Source: Nyssa sinensis (lineage: Eukaryota > Streptophyta > Magnoliopsida > Cornales > Nyssaceae). From it: a stretch of DNA of 64,000 bases. Shown piece by piece: positions 1 through 11,462 of this stretch; the stretch's first letter is position 1, and every line of letters starts with the position of its first letter. Location of the stretch: assembly GCA_008638375.1 (NCBI GenBank), contig CM018051.1:31380740-31444739 (forward strand), in the 5' to 3' direction. The translations under genes were made by a program, and so were the position numbers. The notes beneath the pieces are model-generated. The model was not told the origin of the DNA. It did no database searches and saw only the letters and a list, made by a program, of their open reading frames with translations.

Positions 1-2599
1 GAAATAGGAAAGTTTGGAGGGTCACAGTGGGCTAAATCCGAACACCCAGGTAAGCAAATTTAATTCTGTTTTTGAGATTTTAAGCATGAAGGTTTGATCT
101 AAACCTAGGGTCTTGATAAGCATGCTCTTAGCTTTTAAATGCAAGAAGAATGATAGAAAAAGGTTTAGAAACCATAGAGATATCTATAGTTGCAGGTTTG
201 ATGAATAATCACGGTTTCATGAAAAACTAGGCTCAAAACTTGTTTTAAGTTGTTAGAAATGACCTACACAAGTGCAGAAACACACTAGAAACATTTTAGA
301 GCCAAACAATGATTAAAACGCCATGAAAATGGAAAATGTCACTTGGCCGGAGAATCGGCCGGAGACATTTAAACCCTATTTCGTGAAGAATTAGTGGGTT
401 ACATTGAAATCTAAGGGTAGAAATATAATCTACATGAAAAATGGAAAAGAATGGCATTCAAAATGGGGGGAAAAACCACCGGAAAATATGTGACAGTCGC
501 CGGAGAAGACGACTGTTCACGTCCGGAACCCTACCGGAGCAGTGGGGAAGATGACCGGAAAATCGTGGGTCTATTCGGGTTAAGTCTAGACCGGATCCGG
601 GTTCGGATCGGGTCGGGACCCGACTGGATATGAATGGGTAAGTTAAGCTGTGTCATTTTGGGTTTTTAAATTAAATGGATTTGGGCTTGTTTGGTTACAC
701 GGATAGTAAATTGGAATTGGGTTTGGGGTTATCCAAACCAAGGATGGGATAGGAAATCAGGGTTATTGAAATCCGGTTTTTCAAATGAAGTGAACCGTTT
801 GGTTCAGGAGAAGGGTGGACCGGTTTAGGGTTTCTGGTCTTGAACCAACTGGTTCAGACCGCAGGTTTTGGAATTTATGAACCGGCCCCAAATATTTTAA
901 GAAATTTCACTGTTGCCCAAACATAAAAATTAATTAAATATTAATTTTTACAATAATGCCCCTATTTCAAAATTGGGTCAAACGAAGTCCAAACGATACA
1001 AATGAATAGTAAAAACTTATTATCTCGGACGTTCTGAGTCCAATGGTGGGATCCATTTTACGAGATGAGACCCCGAAGGGTAACATACCGTAAAAGTGCA
1101 AAATGACCATTTTGCCCTTTTTAGTACAAAAGTCCAAATGGAATTCCGCGAAAGCCTAAACCGACTTTCTTCGGCATTCTGGACTCAATGGTAAAGTCTA
1201 AAATAGTATTTGAAATACTTATAATGGAAAGGCATAAAATTTGATGAATAACATTTATTCTGAAACGTATTCACTGATATATAGGGAACTCAAAAGGCAA
1301 GGGTATACTCACGGATTTCTGAGATAGAATCACGATAGAGGTAAGTGGATCACTTTCTCTTACATGGGGTGTTTCCACAAGCCAAGTTTATTCTTTTACT
1401 GCCAAACTCGTACTCTTGAATGTATTGATATCCTTGTGTTCCACAATTCGATATTTTCTATCTTGTGGACATATGATTGACTGATGTATCATTGTTATCG
1501 TGTTTCACTGTGCTTTGAAGCACATATGTTATTGCTATCCACAATATGATATTATTCTATCTTGTGGACCTTGACTGATTTCTATATCATTGTTATCATG
1601 TTAAACCATGCCTTGAAAGGCCTACTATTGTATCCTCATTGAATGAATGATATTCCATTTTTATACTCTATGGAATTACTATGATCATGACATGTTTATG
1701 GACACGGGGGTTGTGCTCAGTCACAACACCCATCTGATGCTATCTGATTGAATGGGACCTACGGGTCAAGTCCGTGAACGGACAAATGGCAATTTACTGG
1801 AATTGACTGGGGGGTATGCCGGGCCCCAAAAGATCGAGGGTCTGCCGAACCCTGAAACAGAACAACAACATCTCTTATGATTGACAGAACTTGATTGTTG
1901 AATGGCACTATTCCTTGTAATTCTTCAAGTCTCGAAAGACTTGCATTGATTGATTGATTGTGATCGGTTCATTGTGGCAGTACTTCATTGTTGTTATATT
2001 TTTGTTTTACACTATTACTCCTGATTGTGTATTATGATTACTTTTCATTGGCCCTCATGGCAACTGTTTCCATTGGCCCTCGTGGCATTTATGTTCATTG
2101 GCTATCACAGCATCTCCTTCCTTATGATTGGCTATCATTATCTTATTCATGGATTCACATTGATCATCGATACCAGTGTTGGAGATCTGTTTTACTTACT
2201 GAGCTTTGTAGCTCATTCCACCCCATTTACCCCCATTTCAGGTGATGACGCTGCGAGACCCCAGTAGGAGTCTGAGAGCGTAGAGGGACATTTTGAAGTA
2301 TTGTATCAGTCTATGTTAGTTCTCCCATGTATTCACCACCCCCGGGTGCTGGTTACGTTTAGTTCTCATTTTGTCTTATGTAGAACTATGTCATGTATTT
2401 AATAGATTTTCGCTGTTAAATTTATTTTAAAGACTTCTGCTGGATTACTGTAATTGATAAAGACTTCCGCTGATCATTGTTTAAAATTTTTAGTACATTG
2501 CATATTAGTACTATGATACAGGAATGGAAAAAGTAGGGACGGCCTTTGGGTCGGCCCCGCGACACGAGATCCGCATAGGGTGGGTTTTGGGTCGTGACA
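1..2599 (+). mobile_element. Family A LTR, 3' part (5' end outside window)
   Basis: This stretch matches, in reverse complement, the LTRs at 26963-30216, 32144-35386 and 52699-56006. Shared landmarks are the GAACCA/TGGTTC block near 840, the GGTGATGACGCTGCGAGACC block near 2240 and the terminal GGGTCGTGACA ending at 2599. With an LTR length of about 3.25 kb, roughly 0.65 kb lies left of the window. It ends abruptly inside a Ty3 pol remnant, so it is an insertion. Whether it is a solo LTR or the 3' LTR of a full element cannot be told from here. The next five bases, AAATA, would be the right-hand TSD. Short open frames inside it are not credible genes. Confidence 0.9.
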
Positions 2600-3249
2600 A
2601 AATAGTCCTTCACAAACCTGAAGTTTCAAGACGATTGATCAAATGGTCAATAGAGTTAGGAGAATTTGACATATCCTATGTACCACGAACTGCTATCAAG
2701 GGGCAAGTACTAGTAGATTTTGTAACAGAGTTCACTCCAATACTACATGAAAAAGCTCAAGCTACTACGAACATTCTGATATGGCTACTTTACACTGACT
2801 GATCATCCACCGACAGAGGCTCGAGAGTAGGCATAATACTTCAGTTCCTCGATGGAGTCGTAACGGAGAAAGTAGTTAGCTTGGGATTCAGAGCCTCTAA
2901 TAACGAAGCCAAATATGAAGTGCTTATCCTTAGGATTAAACTGGCCTTGGAATGTGAAGCTTTGAATCTTAAAGCATTATCTAACTCTCAACTTGTGGTA
3001 AGTCAAGTCTTGGGAGAATTTTTCACCAAGGATAACAGAATGGCCAGATATTCAGAGCTAGTGGAGTCACTAAAGTTTTCTTTCCACAAATTCACCATTC
3101 AGAAGATTGAAAGAAGCCAAAACTCCAAGGCTGATACTTTAGCAAACATGGCCTCCCATCTGAAACTAGAAAGGGATTCAACGGTAAAGATCTCCTATCA
3201 GTCAAAACCAAACATTGAGGAAATAAAATCCCTTCAGATTTCAGGATAA
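2600..3249 (+). pseudogene. Ty3/Tat-type RNase H and archaeal-like RNase H remnant
   Basis: Translation from the LTR junction reads as the end of a Ty3 RNase H (HKPEVSRRLIKWSIELGEF, then PRTAIKGQVLVDFV). A second RNase H-like block follows with SNNEAKYE, SNSQLVVSQV and the ADTLANMAS end. Two RNase H domains in a row are the hallmark of the Tat/Ogre lineage of Ty3 elements. A stop at about 2801 (LLYTD then TGA) breaks the frame between the domains. Gag, protease and RT would lie left of the family A insertion, outside the window. It is a dead copy; the lineage call is from protein pattern, not from a tree. Confidence 0.82.
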
Positions 3250-4488
3250 CCTCAGGATTGGATGACTCCCATCATCTAGTATCTAAGGGAAGGGCTGCTT
3301 CTAGACGAAAAAAATCATGCCAGAAGGATTCGAATTAGGGCAGCTCGATATCTAATTCTTAAAGGAAAGCTTTATCGAAAGTCCTACATGCAACCCCTCC
3401 TAGGGTGCTTAACTTCAGAAGAATCCCACTACATTCTAATTGAGATACATGAAGGGATTTGTGGCAACCACAATGGTGGAAGGACAATAGCCCACCGAGA
3501 ATTAACTCAGGGCTACTACTAGCCTAGTATGTTAAGACATGCTAAGGAACATGTCCAGAGGTGTGACAAATGTCAATGATTTGCCTCATAACAGCACCAA
3601 CCTCATCATGAACTCATTCATATCACCAATCCTTATCCTTTCGCTCAATAAGGAATGGATATTGTAGGGTCATTGCTAAAGGCCCCTTAGAACAGGAGAT
3701 TTTTGCTAGTCGCCATCGATTATTTATCCAAATGGGCAGAGGCTGAACCACTGACCCATATCATAGAGGTGGAAGTAAAGAACTTCACACGAAAAAATAT
3801 AGTATGCAGGTTCGGTATACCCTGCGTTATCATTTCAGACATTAGGACACAGTTTGCTAGAAAAGTGTTCGAAAAGTTTTGCAAAGACCTGCATATCAGT
3901 CATCACTTCTCCTCTCCAAGGCATCTCCAAGCTAATGGACAAGCCGAGGTCACCAACCACACTATTCTCGATGCCCTTAAGAGAAAGTTGGAGAAAGCTA
4001 AGGGAAGATGGGTCGAAGAACTCCTTGGAGTACTCTGGGCCTACCAAACTACCAGAAGGATCCTAACTATAGAAACACCATTCTCACTTGCCTAAGGCAT
4101 TAAGGTAGTCATTCATATCGAAATTGGCATGCTGACTCTTAGGACAGACTGCTTTGACTAGGGGACTAACAACTAGCTGCTCGCGGAGAATCTGGATCTA
4201 CTTAAAGAAAGACATGAGCAAGCTCGGATAAGGACCGAAGCATACCAACAGAGAATGGCTAAATATTTCAACAAAGGGTTAAAACCTATCAACTTCCAGA
4301 TTAGAGACCTCGTCTTAAGAAGGGTGTTCCCAAACACTAAAGATCCTACTATAGGAAAACTCTCCCCTAATTAGGAAGGACCCTACAAGATAATCAAGAT
4401 TGTCAAACGTCCGACTTATTGGTTGAAGATTTAACTAGAAGCCTGTACCTAGACCTTGGAATGTCGAACATTTACATAAATATTATCA
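3250..4488 (+). pseudogene. Ty3/Tat-type integrase remnant
   Basis: This continues the upstream pol remnant. The His/Cys zinc-binding region is visible (HEGICGNHNGGRT about 3450-3490, then CDKC near 3566). Next comes the catalytic core with all three acidic positions still present: Asp in AIDYLSKWAEAEPL (about 3715), Asp in IISDIRTQF (about 3840) and Glu in NGQAEVTN (about 3945). The C-terminal part ends with DLVLRRVFPNTKDP and EGPYKI, and closes with a KYYQ-like end at about 4488. At least five in-frame stops make it non-functional. The longest open piece is 3703-4095 (130 codons). Confidence 0.87.
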
Positions 4489-4520
4489 ATGAAAAATTAG
4501 TTTTGATTCACCTCTGAGTG

Positions 4521-5097
4521 TTCATTCAATGTACAGACTCCTAAAAGCCTTGTAATCACTATAAGTGCTACAGGTCTGGTCCATTTCATTCAATGTATAG
4601 ATCCCTAAAAGCCTTGTATTCACTACAAATGCTACAGGTCTAGTCCATTTCATTCAATGTACAGACCTTTAAAAGCCCTGTATTCATTACAAATGTTATA
4701 GGTCTGGTCTATTTCATTCAATGTACAGACCCCTAAAAGCCTTGTATTCATTACAAGTGTTACAGGTCTGGTCCATTTCATTCAATGTACAGACTCCTAA
4801 AAGCCTTGTATTCATTACAAGTGCTATAGGTCTGATCCATTTCATTCAATGTACAAACCCCTAAAAGCCTTGTATTCATGACAAGTGCCACAAGTTTGGT
4901 CCATTTTATTCAATGCATAGACCTCTAAAAGCCTTGTATTCATTACAAGTGCTATATGTCTAGTCCATTTCACTCAATGAATAGTTCAGTAAAAATATTA
5001 TGGGCGCTAAAGGCCCAATCCATTTCAATCAATATATAAATCTCCCAAGGCTTTCCATTTATTACAAGTACCATGGGTCTAATCCTACAGATCTTAG
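4521..5097 (+). repeat. 64-bp tandem repeat array
   Basis: Units begin TTCATTCAATGTACAGAC and recur at 4521, 4585, 4649, 4713, 4777, 4841, 4905 and 4969, exactly 64 bp apart; a decayed ninth unit runs on to about 5097. Each unit carries CTAAAAGCCTTGTATTC and ACAGGTCTGGTCCA. The array sits just after the Tat-type integrase, where Tat/Ogre elements often carry tandem repeats between pol and the 3' LTR, so it is probably part of that element. No coding potential was seen. Confidence 0.92.
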
Positions 5098-5382
5098 AAT
5101 GAAGCTTGATTTAATTACAAGTGCTGAAGAACTGCTAACAAATCTTGTTTTAATTACAAGTATTAGAGATATGTGAATGAAGCTTGATTTAATTACAAGT
5201 GCTAAAGAACTGTTGACAAAGCTTATTTTAATTACAAGTATTAATTGTAAGTGCTGAAGATCTGTTGACAAAGTTTGTTTTAGTTACAAGTATTAGAAAT
5301 CTGTGAATGAAGCTTGATTTAATTACAAGTGTTGAAGGTTTGCTGTCAAAACTTATTTTAAGTCTTGATTACAAGTATCAAA
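5097..5382 (+). repeat. 78-bp tandem repeat, partly rearranged
   Basis: The motif GAATGAAGCTTGATTTAATT starts at 5097, 5175 and 5305, and the half-unit TTAATTACAAGTATTA recurs between them. The 5175-5305 spacing (130 bp) shows an extra partial unit. The sequence is related in style to, but different from, the 64-bp array it directly follows. It is probably the same untranslated part of the Tat-type element. About 5383-5584 holds decayed sequence with no recognisable domain. Confidence 0.75.
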
Positions 5383-5584
5383 GGTCGGTACATTTCGACT
5401 TGTTAATATGCCAACATATGAAAATCTTTAGTACAAGTGTGGCTGCTCTGAGTATTTTTCTATTTCAACCTCTGAAAAATCTCATGGGTACTTTGGAATT
5501 TCTAATGGCTTGGATACTGAAGATATTATCAAACAAGATACAAAGTTATGAAAGAAGTCAAATTCTATTTCATTGGTGATCGAG

Positions 5585-7678
5585 TATTCTCGCTAAAAGC
5601 ATAAAACATAATACTTAATAATGCTTTTTCATGGTCATGTTCCAAAAATATTTTGGGTTGAAGCTTTTGGGACTGCCACATGATTGGTAAATAGGCAACC
5701 ATCTACTGTATTGGGTATGGTTAGTCCAATGGAGAAACTAATAGGCTGAAAACCTAATTATGGGTCACTTTGAGTATTTGGGTCAAAATGTTTTCCATAT
5801 CTCCGACAATATGCAAAAAATAAAATTGATCATCGTTCATTACCTTGTGTATTTCTGGGAGACATTGAGTTTTATAAGGGCTATAGGAGTTATTATACTC
5901 CAACGGGTCGAGTTTATTTTTACCGACATGTGATTTTTGATGAAAATACTTTTCCCTTCAAAACTCTAGGCTTTTTATACTTAAAATATAGTGTTGATAT
6001 CCATGACTTGACTTCTTTTAATGACTGAATTTCAGGAGATCAAAATGAGCTTACATCATCACATGCTCCTGATCAACATTTTTTCACTTGTTCTAACCCA
6101 TATATGCACAACCAATCCAGTCCAGATTGAGAGATTCAAGCCCAGTCCATCAGTAATTTACTTAATCAAATTGACCAGCCAGTCTCTGAATTTACTACAT
6201 CAGTTCACCCTAATAGAGAAGTTGAACAATGCAATCCATTCTTGAATACTTCACTTGTAGATACTATGACAACAACATACCATTACACTCTTGATGTGGA
6301 GCTCACATTTAATGATATAAGCACTTGTTCATTAAAAACCACCACTGATCCTGAGTCCACAATGGCAGCCCCATCAACTTCATCATCTTCAACTATAATG
6401 ACTCGATCTCGCTTTGGCATCACTAAACCCAATCCAAAATATTTTGGTTCTAATTATGCTCTATTTGCCCATGATGTTCCGACTAAACCAAAAGGTTTCA
6501 AAGCAACACTTAAACATCTATGTTGGCGTACTGCCATGGAAGAGGAGTTTTCTTCACTTCATCAAAATGATACATGGGAACTCATTTTGTGGACTTCAAC
6601 CATGAATATCATTGGAAGCAAATGGGTTTATAAAACCAAGGTACGCTCTGATAGGCTACTTGAATGACTTAAAGCTCGACTATTCGCAAAGGGTTTCAAC
6701 TGAGTTTCTGGTATTGATTTCATTGAGACTTTTTCTTCTATTATTAAACCTGTCACTATACATATTATACTCTCATTTGTTCTTGCTCAGAATTGCAATA
6801 TTCTTAAATTGGGTGTAAAGAATGCTTTCTTACATGGTTATTTATCAGAACCAATTTATATGGAACAAACCCTTGGTTTTCACGATCCATGTCAACCTAA
6901 CCATGTTTGCAAACTAAAACACGCTATTTATGGTTTTTGCTAGGCTCCTTGAGCTTGGTTTGATCATTTTAGCACATTTCTTTTATAAGAAGGTTTTGTT
7001 TGTAGTATTGTAGACTCTTCCTTGTTTGTTTGTCACACCAGTCATGGTGCCATTTTACTTCTCTTGTATGTGGATGACATAATCTTGACAGGAAATAATT
7101 CACTTTCCCTCAGTTCTTTTATTCAACTTTTGCAAAAAGATTTGGTATGAAGGACCTTGGATTTTTACATTATTTTTTGGGAATACAAGTTTAAAAATTC
7201 TTTAGAGGTTTGCTTTTAACTCAACAGAAGTATGTTGTAAATTTGCTTGAACGTGCCCAAATAGCTAATTGTAAGCTAATTATGACTCTAATGATTACAA
7301 AACCACAAGCCACTCCTCATGGAGATACCTTTTTTTCCGATCCTACATTTTATTAGAGTATTGTGGGAGGCTTGCAATATCTACCTTTACGCAGCCATAT
7401 ATTTCTTACAGCGTGAATTTTGTCTGTCAATATATGTAAAATCCTACCATTTATCATTTTCAGTTAGTTAAACAGATCCTCTGTTATGTGAAAGGAAGCA
7501 TTGATTATGGCACTCGGTTATTATCTAACACTCCACTTAATCTTTACACATTCTCTTATGCTGATTGGACCGGTTGTCCAACCACAAGACAATCTATTAC
7601 TGGTTACTGTACTTTCTTGGGCGGAAATTGTATCTCTTGGATTGCTAAGAAGTAACCTACTATTGCTCACTCTAGTAC
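5585..7678 (+). pseudogene. Ty1/copia pol remnant (integrase C-part, RT, RNase H start)
   Basis: Domains in order: the integrase end (KIFWVEAF, FGSKCFPYL, FLGDIEFYKGYRSY, about 5600-5950), then RT. RT shows MEEEFSSLHQNDTWEL, NIIGSKWVYKTK, VKNAFLHG and YVDDIILTG (YVDD at 7067-7078), followed by the start of RNase H (YADWTGCPTTRQSITGY, about 7560). Many stops and shifts are present, for example just after 6664. The Asp that normally precedes VKNAFLHG is Gly here, so one RT catalytic acid is lost even though YVDD is kept. The frame breaks off at 7678 where a Ty3 element inserted and resumes at 16080. Confidence 0.9.
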
Positions 7679-8155
7679 TGATGTAGAACAGGTTGCTGCT
7701 TAAATTTAAGACTTTTGATTTATTATTAGAATATTTCTATTTTTGAAATTTTTGGTATTTTTCCTTAATTTAATTATTTCTTTTACAGTTTTAGTCAAAT
7801 TAGAAGTTCTAATCCTAGTCGAATTCGGAGTTCTAGTCATAGATGGTATTTTTTTTTATTTTAATTATTTCTTTTACAGCTCTAGTCGAATTAGGACTTC
7901 TAGTCCTAGATGAGTTTGGTTTTGTAGCCTATATAATGGCTCTTTTTTCAAGTCCTAGATGAGTTTGGTTTTGTAGCCTATATAAAGGCTCTTTCTCTCA
8001 TTGTAAAGTTAACTTTCATTCAATAAATAATTTTCTTTTTGAGATCTTATTCTCTGTGCTCGTGGATTCGAGTGTGTTACCTTTGTTCGTGGATTTGGAT
8101 GATTTTTACAAGAAACAGGCAGTGTCCTAATTCTTCACAAGCTTCTGCTACATCA
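7679..8155 (+). mobile_element. Left LTR of nested Ty3 element
   Basis: 477 bp, beginning TGATGTAGAACAGG and ending GCTACATCA. It is closely similar to 15604-16079. It contains a duplicated promoter-like block, GTAGCCTATATAAAGGCTC, near 7926-7992. The flanking host bases AGTAC (7674-7678) pair with AGTGC (16080-16084) on the other side, a 5-bp TSD with one later change. The copia frame reads across once the element is removed. Confidence 0.93.
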
Positions 8156-8157
8156 GT

Positions 8158-8169
8158 TGGTATCAGAGC
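8158..8169 (+). other. Primer-binding site, initiator Met tRNA
   Basis: TGGTATCAGAGC lies two bases after the left LTR. This is the usual plant retrotransposon primer site complementary to the 3' end of initiator Met tRNA, and it fixes the plus orientation of the Ty3 element. Confidence 0.93.
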
Positions 8170-8187
8170 AGGCTTAATCTTATTCAG

Positions 8188-8568
8188 ATGGCGAACGCAC
8201 GGAACGAAAGCGAAATCCTTGACGGCGGTGACCGTGAGGAAGATATAGTTACAGAGGCTGAATTTAGAACTTTCCAGTGTGAGACCCAGCAGGCTCAACG
8301 TGAAATGCAGTAAGCGTTGTGTGAGATCCAAACGATCCTTGCTAGGCTGATGGTAGGGAATAATCAGAGGGGTGACGATCCTATGGGCCGTCAACCTTAC
8401 CGAGAGAGGGCTGAAGCTGTTCGTGAACGCCATCCAGAGATTCCACGTAGGCAGCTAGCCTATGAGGATAACCTAAGTGAGGATGAAGAAGAGGCTGAAG
8501 CCATATTCCAGAATAATCGGAAGGGTTACCAAGGAGAGCAGGACCGACAAACCTTTCGTATGAAAATG
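8188..8568 (+). pseudogene. Ty3 gag, N-terminal part (split by solo LTR)
   Basis: The first ATG after the primer site is at 8188 and reads MANARNESEILDGGDREEDI. A TAA at about 8310 breaks it; the frame then continues with ALCEIQTILARLMVG and an acidic stretch (NLSEDEEEAEAIF) to FRMKM at 8568. The solo LTR 8569-13006 starts there. Removing that LTR and one copy of the AAATG duplication joins MKM directly to DLPSFNGQ, the conserved MKMDLPSFNG start of the Ty3 gag core. Confidence 0.85.
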
Positions 8569-10499
8569 TGTCACGACCCGAAACCCACCCTATGCGGATT
8601 ACCGGATCGTGACCGCCGCCCCAAGACCCGAAGGCCTCGAGACAAGGCTCGCATAGGCAGCGGTATCGAATAGATGTGCTTCATGTGGTTGCGGAAGCGT
8701 GAAAAAGTTTTTCTTTTCTTTCTTATTTAAAATTTGCACATCCGTCCAATACTGCCGCTATTCACAATGGTACACATGTTCACACATTCATATAAAATCA
8801 GAACATAACTAAAACTTAAAAGACTTCATAATTAAAATCTTAATTCAACTGCCCCGTGGGGCTTAATACACATCCTTAAAATGTCAGCTAATACAAAACA
8901 TATTAATCAGAGTTCATGTGATTTTTCCCAAAAGAACTACTCAAGCAAATCTTCCCAAAAGCTAGGTTCATCCTTATAGTCTTCAAAAATCGATCTACCC
9001 TTAGTCACCTGAAAGGGGGGCGGATAAAATCCGGGTAAGCTAATCAAAGCTTGTGAGTAATTCCTGCATTCATCATAGGGTTTTCAACTGGTAGTGGTTT
9101 TAGCACATGAGGGTTTATGAAATACTCACTACCAATTGCTCGTACATTTTAGAACACAGAATATATGCATTCTTAAAACAATAGCTTTGAACAATTAAAG
9201 TATTCAAGCTAAATACACATTTTCTTCAAATAGAGCATATGCAATTTAAAAGCATATAAACACGTGAAATAGAATAGGGATAATACCTACTTCTATTTTC
9301 AAAATCACTTGTCATCTTTTCTCTTTTATTAGGCGGAATCTGTTTCGAACCAGACTCCAGTTTTACTGCAATGCTACAATAGAGATATCTCATTTGCCTG
9401 GGAGATTAGATCCTTCTACCGGGCATGTACTGTTGAATCCTGAAGGATTTCAACCATCATAGGGGGTGGTACTTAGTACCGTTTATCTTGTAAAACATTT
9501 ATCACATGACTTCTTCAATAGATACGTTCATGAGTATTTAAAACATGAAAGGTATAACTTCTACAATAAAGCTTCAAATACACGTGATAATCAAATTCAG
9601 AATATTAAAGAGATTTGCATTTGATTTAGACATGCTGATTATTTTCAAGAAAAGAGCTGATTTCAAAACATTTATAAAGCATGCCGTAACAGAATATTTT
9701 AAGAGAACAAAATCATATAAAGACTGAATTTGATATTCAAGGGCTGCAATTACTTGCACTTAAAACTTCTTCAAATATATGGAGTTAAATCTCCAGTTCA
9801 AATACAGGGTTACTCACCTCGATCCTTTAGGTTTAGCTCTACAGAGGTGCCTTCCCTTTGCCTTTCTCTTTCCTTAGCCTATCAAGATTTATGAAGATTC
9901 CATAAATTTCATATGTGCTAAATCAACTTCATAACTCACTAAGTGTAGACTGTGAGAAGCCTAAATTCTTATACCGGTCCGGCTTATAGCTGTATTATAG
10001 ATCTAGCAACTTATGTACTTAATGATAATAATATTACCTGCGACGCCATTCGGCTAAGGTTTCCGTGTTCTCTCTTTCCTCTTCCATTTTCCTTTTTTCC
10101 TCCTTCTTTTTCTTGGCCTCTGCCACCATGGCCTTGGTGGGTGATTTGAAAATGAAGGGGCTCACCGAGACGACTTCTGTCGCCTTGGCTATCCTGACGA
10201 ACCTGTCGATCACTCTCTGACGATGCAACAGTTCTTGCATGAAGGCCTGTTGCTTTGGATCCTTGGCCCTTTGGGCCTTGGTCATGATCGTGAATTTCGG
10301 TCGTTGTTCTTCCATAGTTATCACCTAAGATCAATTTATGAGTTAGAAATTTTATTCTAAGGTTGATGTGTTGTCGTGTCTTTTCGTAATTCCTGCCCTC
10401 GTTTACGTCGTAGATTCGTACGTTGGCATTACTTTAATTTATAGTCATCTGACAGATGCTATTCATCAAATTTTATGTCTTTTATCTTAGACATTTCTT

Positions 10500-11130
10500 T
10501 TGACCGAATAGACTCTACCATTGAGTCCGGAGTGTCCAAGAAATTCGGTTTAGGCTTTCGTAGAATTTAATTCGGACTTTTGTATGTAAAAGGGTAGAAT
10601 GGTCATTTATCATTTTACGTGTCATATTTTTCCGTACTTCATTTCAAAATTTGGACTCCATTATTGAGTCCGGAATGTCAAAGAAAGTCAATTTAGACCT
10701 TCCTTGGTTTTAATTTGGCTTTTGGTGTACTAGGGGTAATTTAGTCATTTTATCCCCTCACGTGTCTTTATGTTCGGGACCTCATCTCGTGTCGTGGACC
10801 TCACCATTGGACTCAGAAGGTCCGAGATAGTAAGATTACACTAATAACTTGTTAATTTTGGTCAAGGGGTATTTTGGTAATTTATACCTTAACGTGTCTA
10901 AATTTTTCAGAGTCCCGCCTCGTGAAACGGACCCCACCATTAGATTCAAAATGTTTGAAATAGTTAGAATCCACTATTTATTCATTTTATTTGGACCTCG
11001 TTTGACTTATTTATGGGGTCGGGGCATTTTGGTCATTTTGACATTTTTAGGGGTCTTTAATTTTTCGGGACCTCATTTCATGTCACAGACCTCACCAATG
11101 GACTCAGAAGGCCTGGGACAGTAGGAATAC
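10500..11130 (-). repeat. Divergent subrepeats of about 145 bp in family B LTR
   Basis: Five related blocks, each built around CACCATTGGACTCAGAAGGT or a variant, occur at about 10512, 10657, 10800, 10933 and 11088. Spacing is 133-155 bp. Between them TTTGGTCATTTT and CACGTGTC motifs recur. The same block occurs once to four times in the other family A and B LTRs (for example near 1050-1190, 28270-28440, 54250, 60560-60880). Confidence 0.8.
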
Positions 11131-11262
11131 ATATATAACTCATCTCATTTGGACACCGGGCCATTTTGGAGTATTTAATTTAATTAATTTCATTTAATTA
11201 AATCAAATTATAAATGTAGTATACATATTTTTAAAGGGGAATAAGTGACAGGTTGAATAGGG

Positions 11263-11316
11263 TGGCACGCTGGCCAGCGTGTCACCTCCCTCCCCATATA
11301 CCCGAGTTCGAGTCCC
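11263..11316 (+). repeat. tRNA-like module 1 in family B LTR
   Basis: A box-A-like TGGCACGCTGG at 11263-11273 and a box-B-like GAGTTCGAGTCCC at 11304-11316 are spaced as in tRNA-derived SINE heads. No full cloverleaf is evident, so this is called a tRNA-like relic, not a tRNA gene. Confidence 0.5.
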
Positions 11317-11408
11317 ACCAGGTGCAAAATGCACCTTTTATTTTTCTGATTTATTTTATATATATTATATATATAAATACTGCCCCATATGTGACACACG
11401 CGCATGCG

Positions 11409-11462
11409 TGGCCGAGTGGAAGGGACGGGTGTGTGGGCACGTGAGGTCAGGGGTTCGAACCC
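11409..11462 (+). repeat. tRNA-like module 2 in family B LTR (SINE-head-like)
   Basis: TGGCCGAGTGG at 11409-11419 fits the box A of Ser/Leu-type tRNAs, and GGTTCGAACCC at 11452-11462 is a perfect box B. It lies about 146 bp after the first module with AT-rich sequence between. It is probably a SINE head or a duplicated internal Pol III promoter; the 3' ends of a SINE cannot be fixed. Confidence 0.6.

Noticed and set aside
4521..5097. CRISPR-like array
   Set aside because: The units are contiguous tandem copies without unique spacers, and the DNA is plant nuclear.
11409..11462. A functional tRNA gene
   Set aside because: Box A and box B are present, but I cannot draw an acceptor or anticodon stem; a SINE head or relic is more likely.
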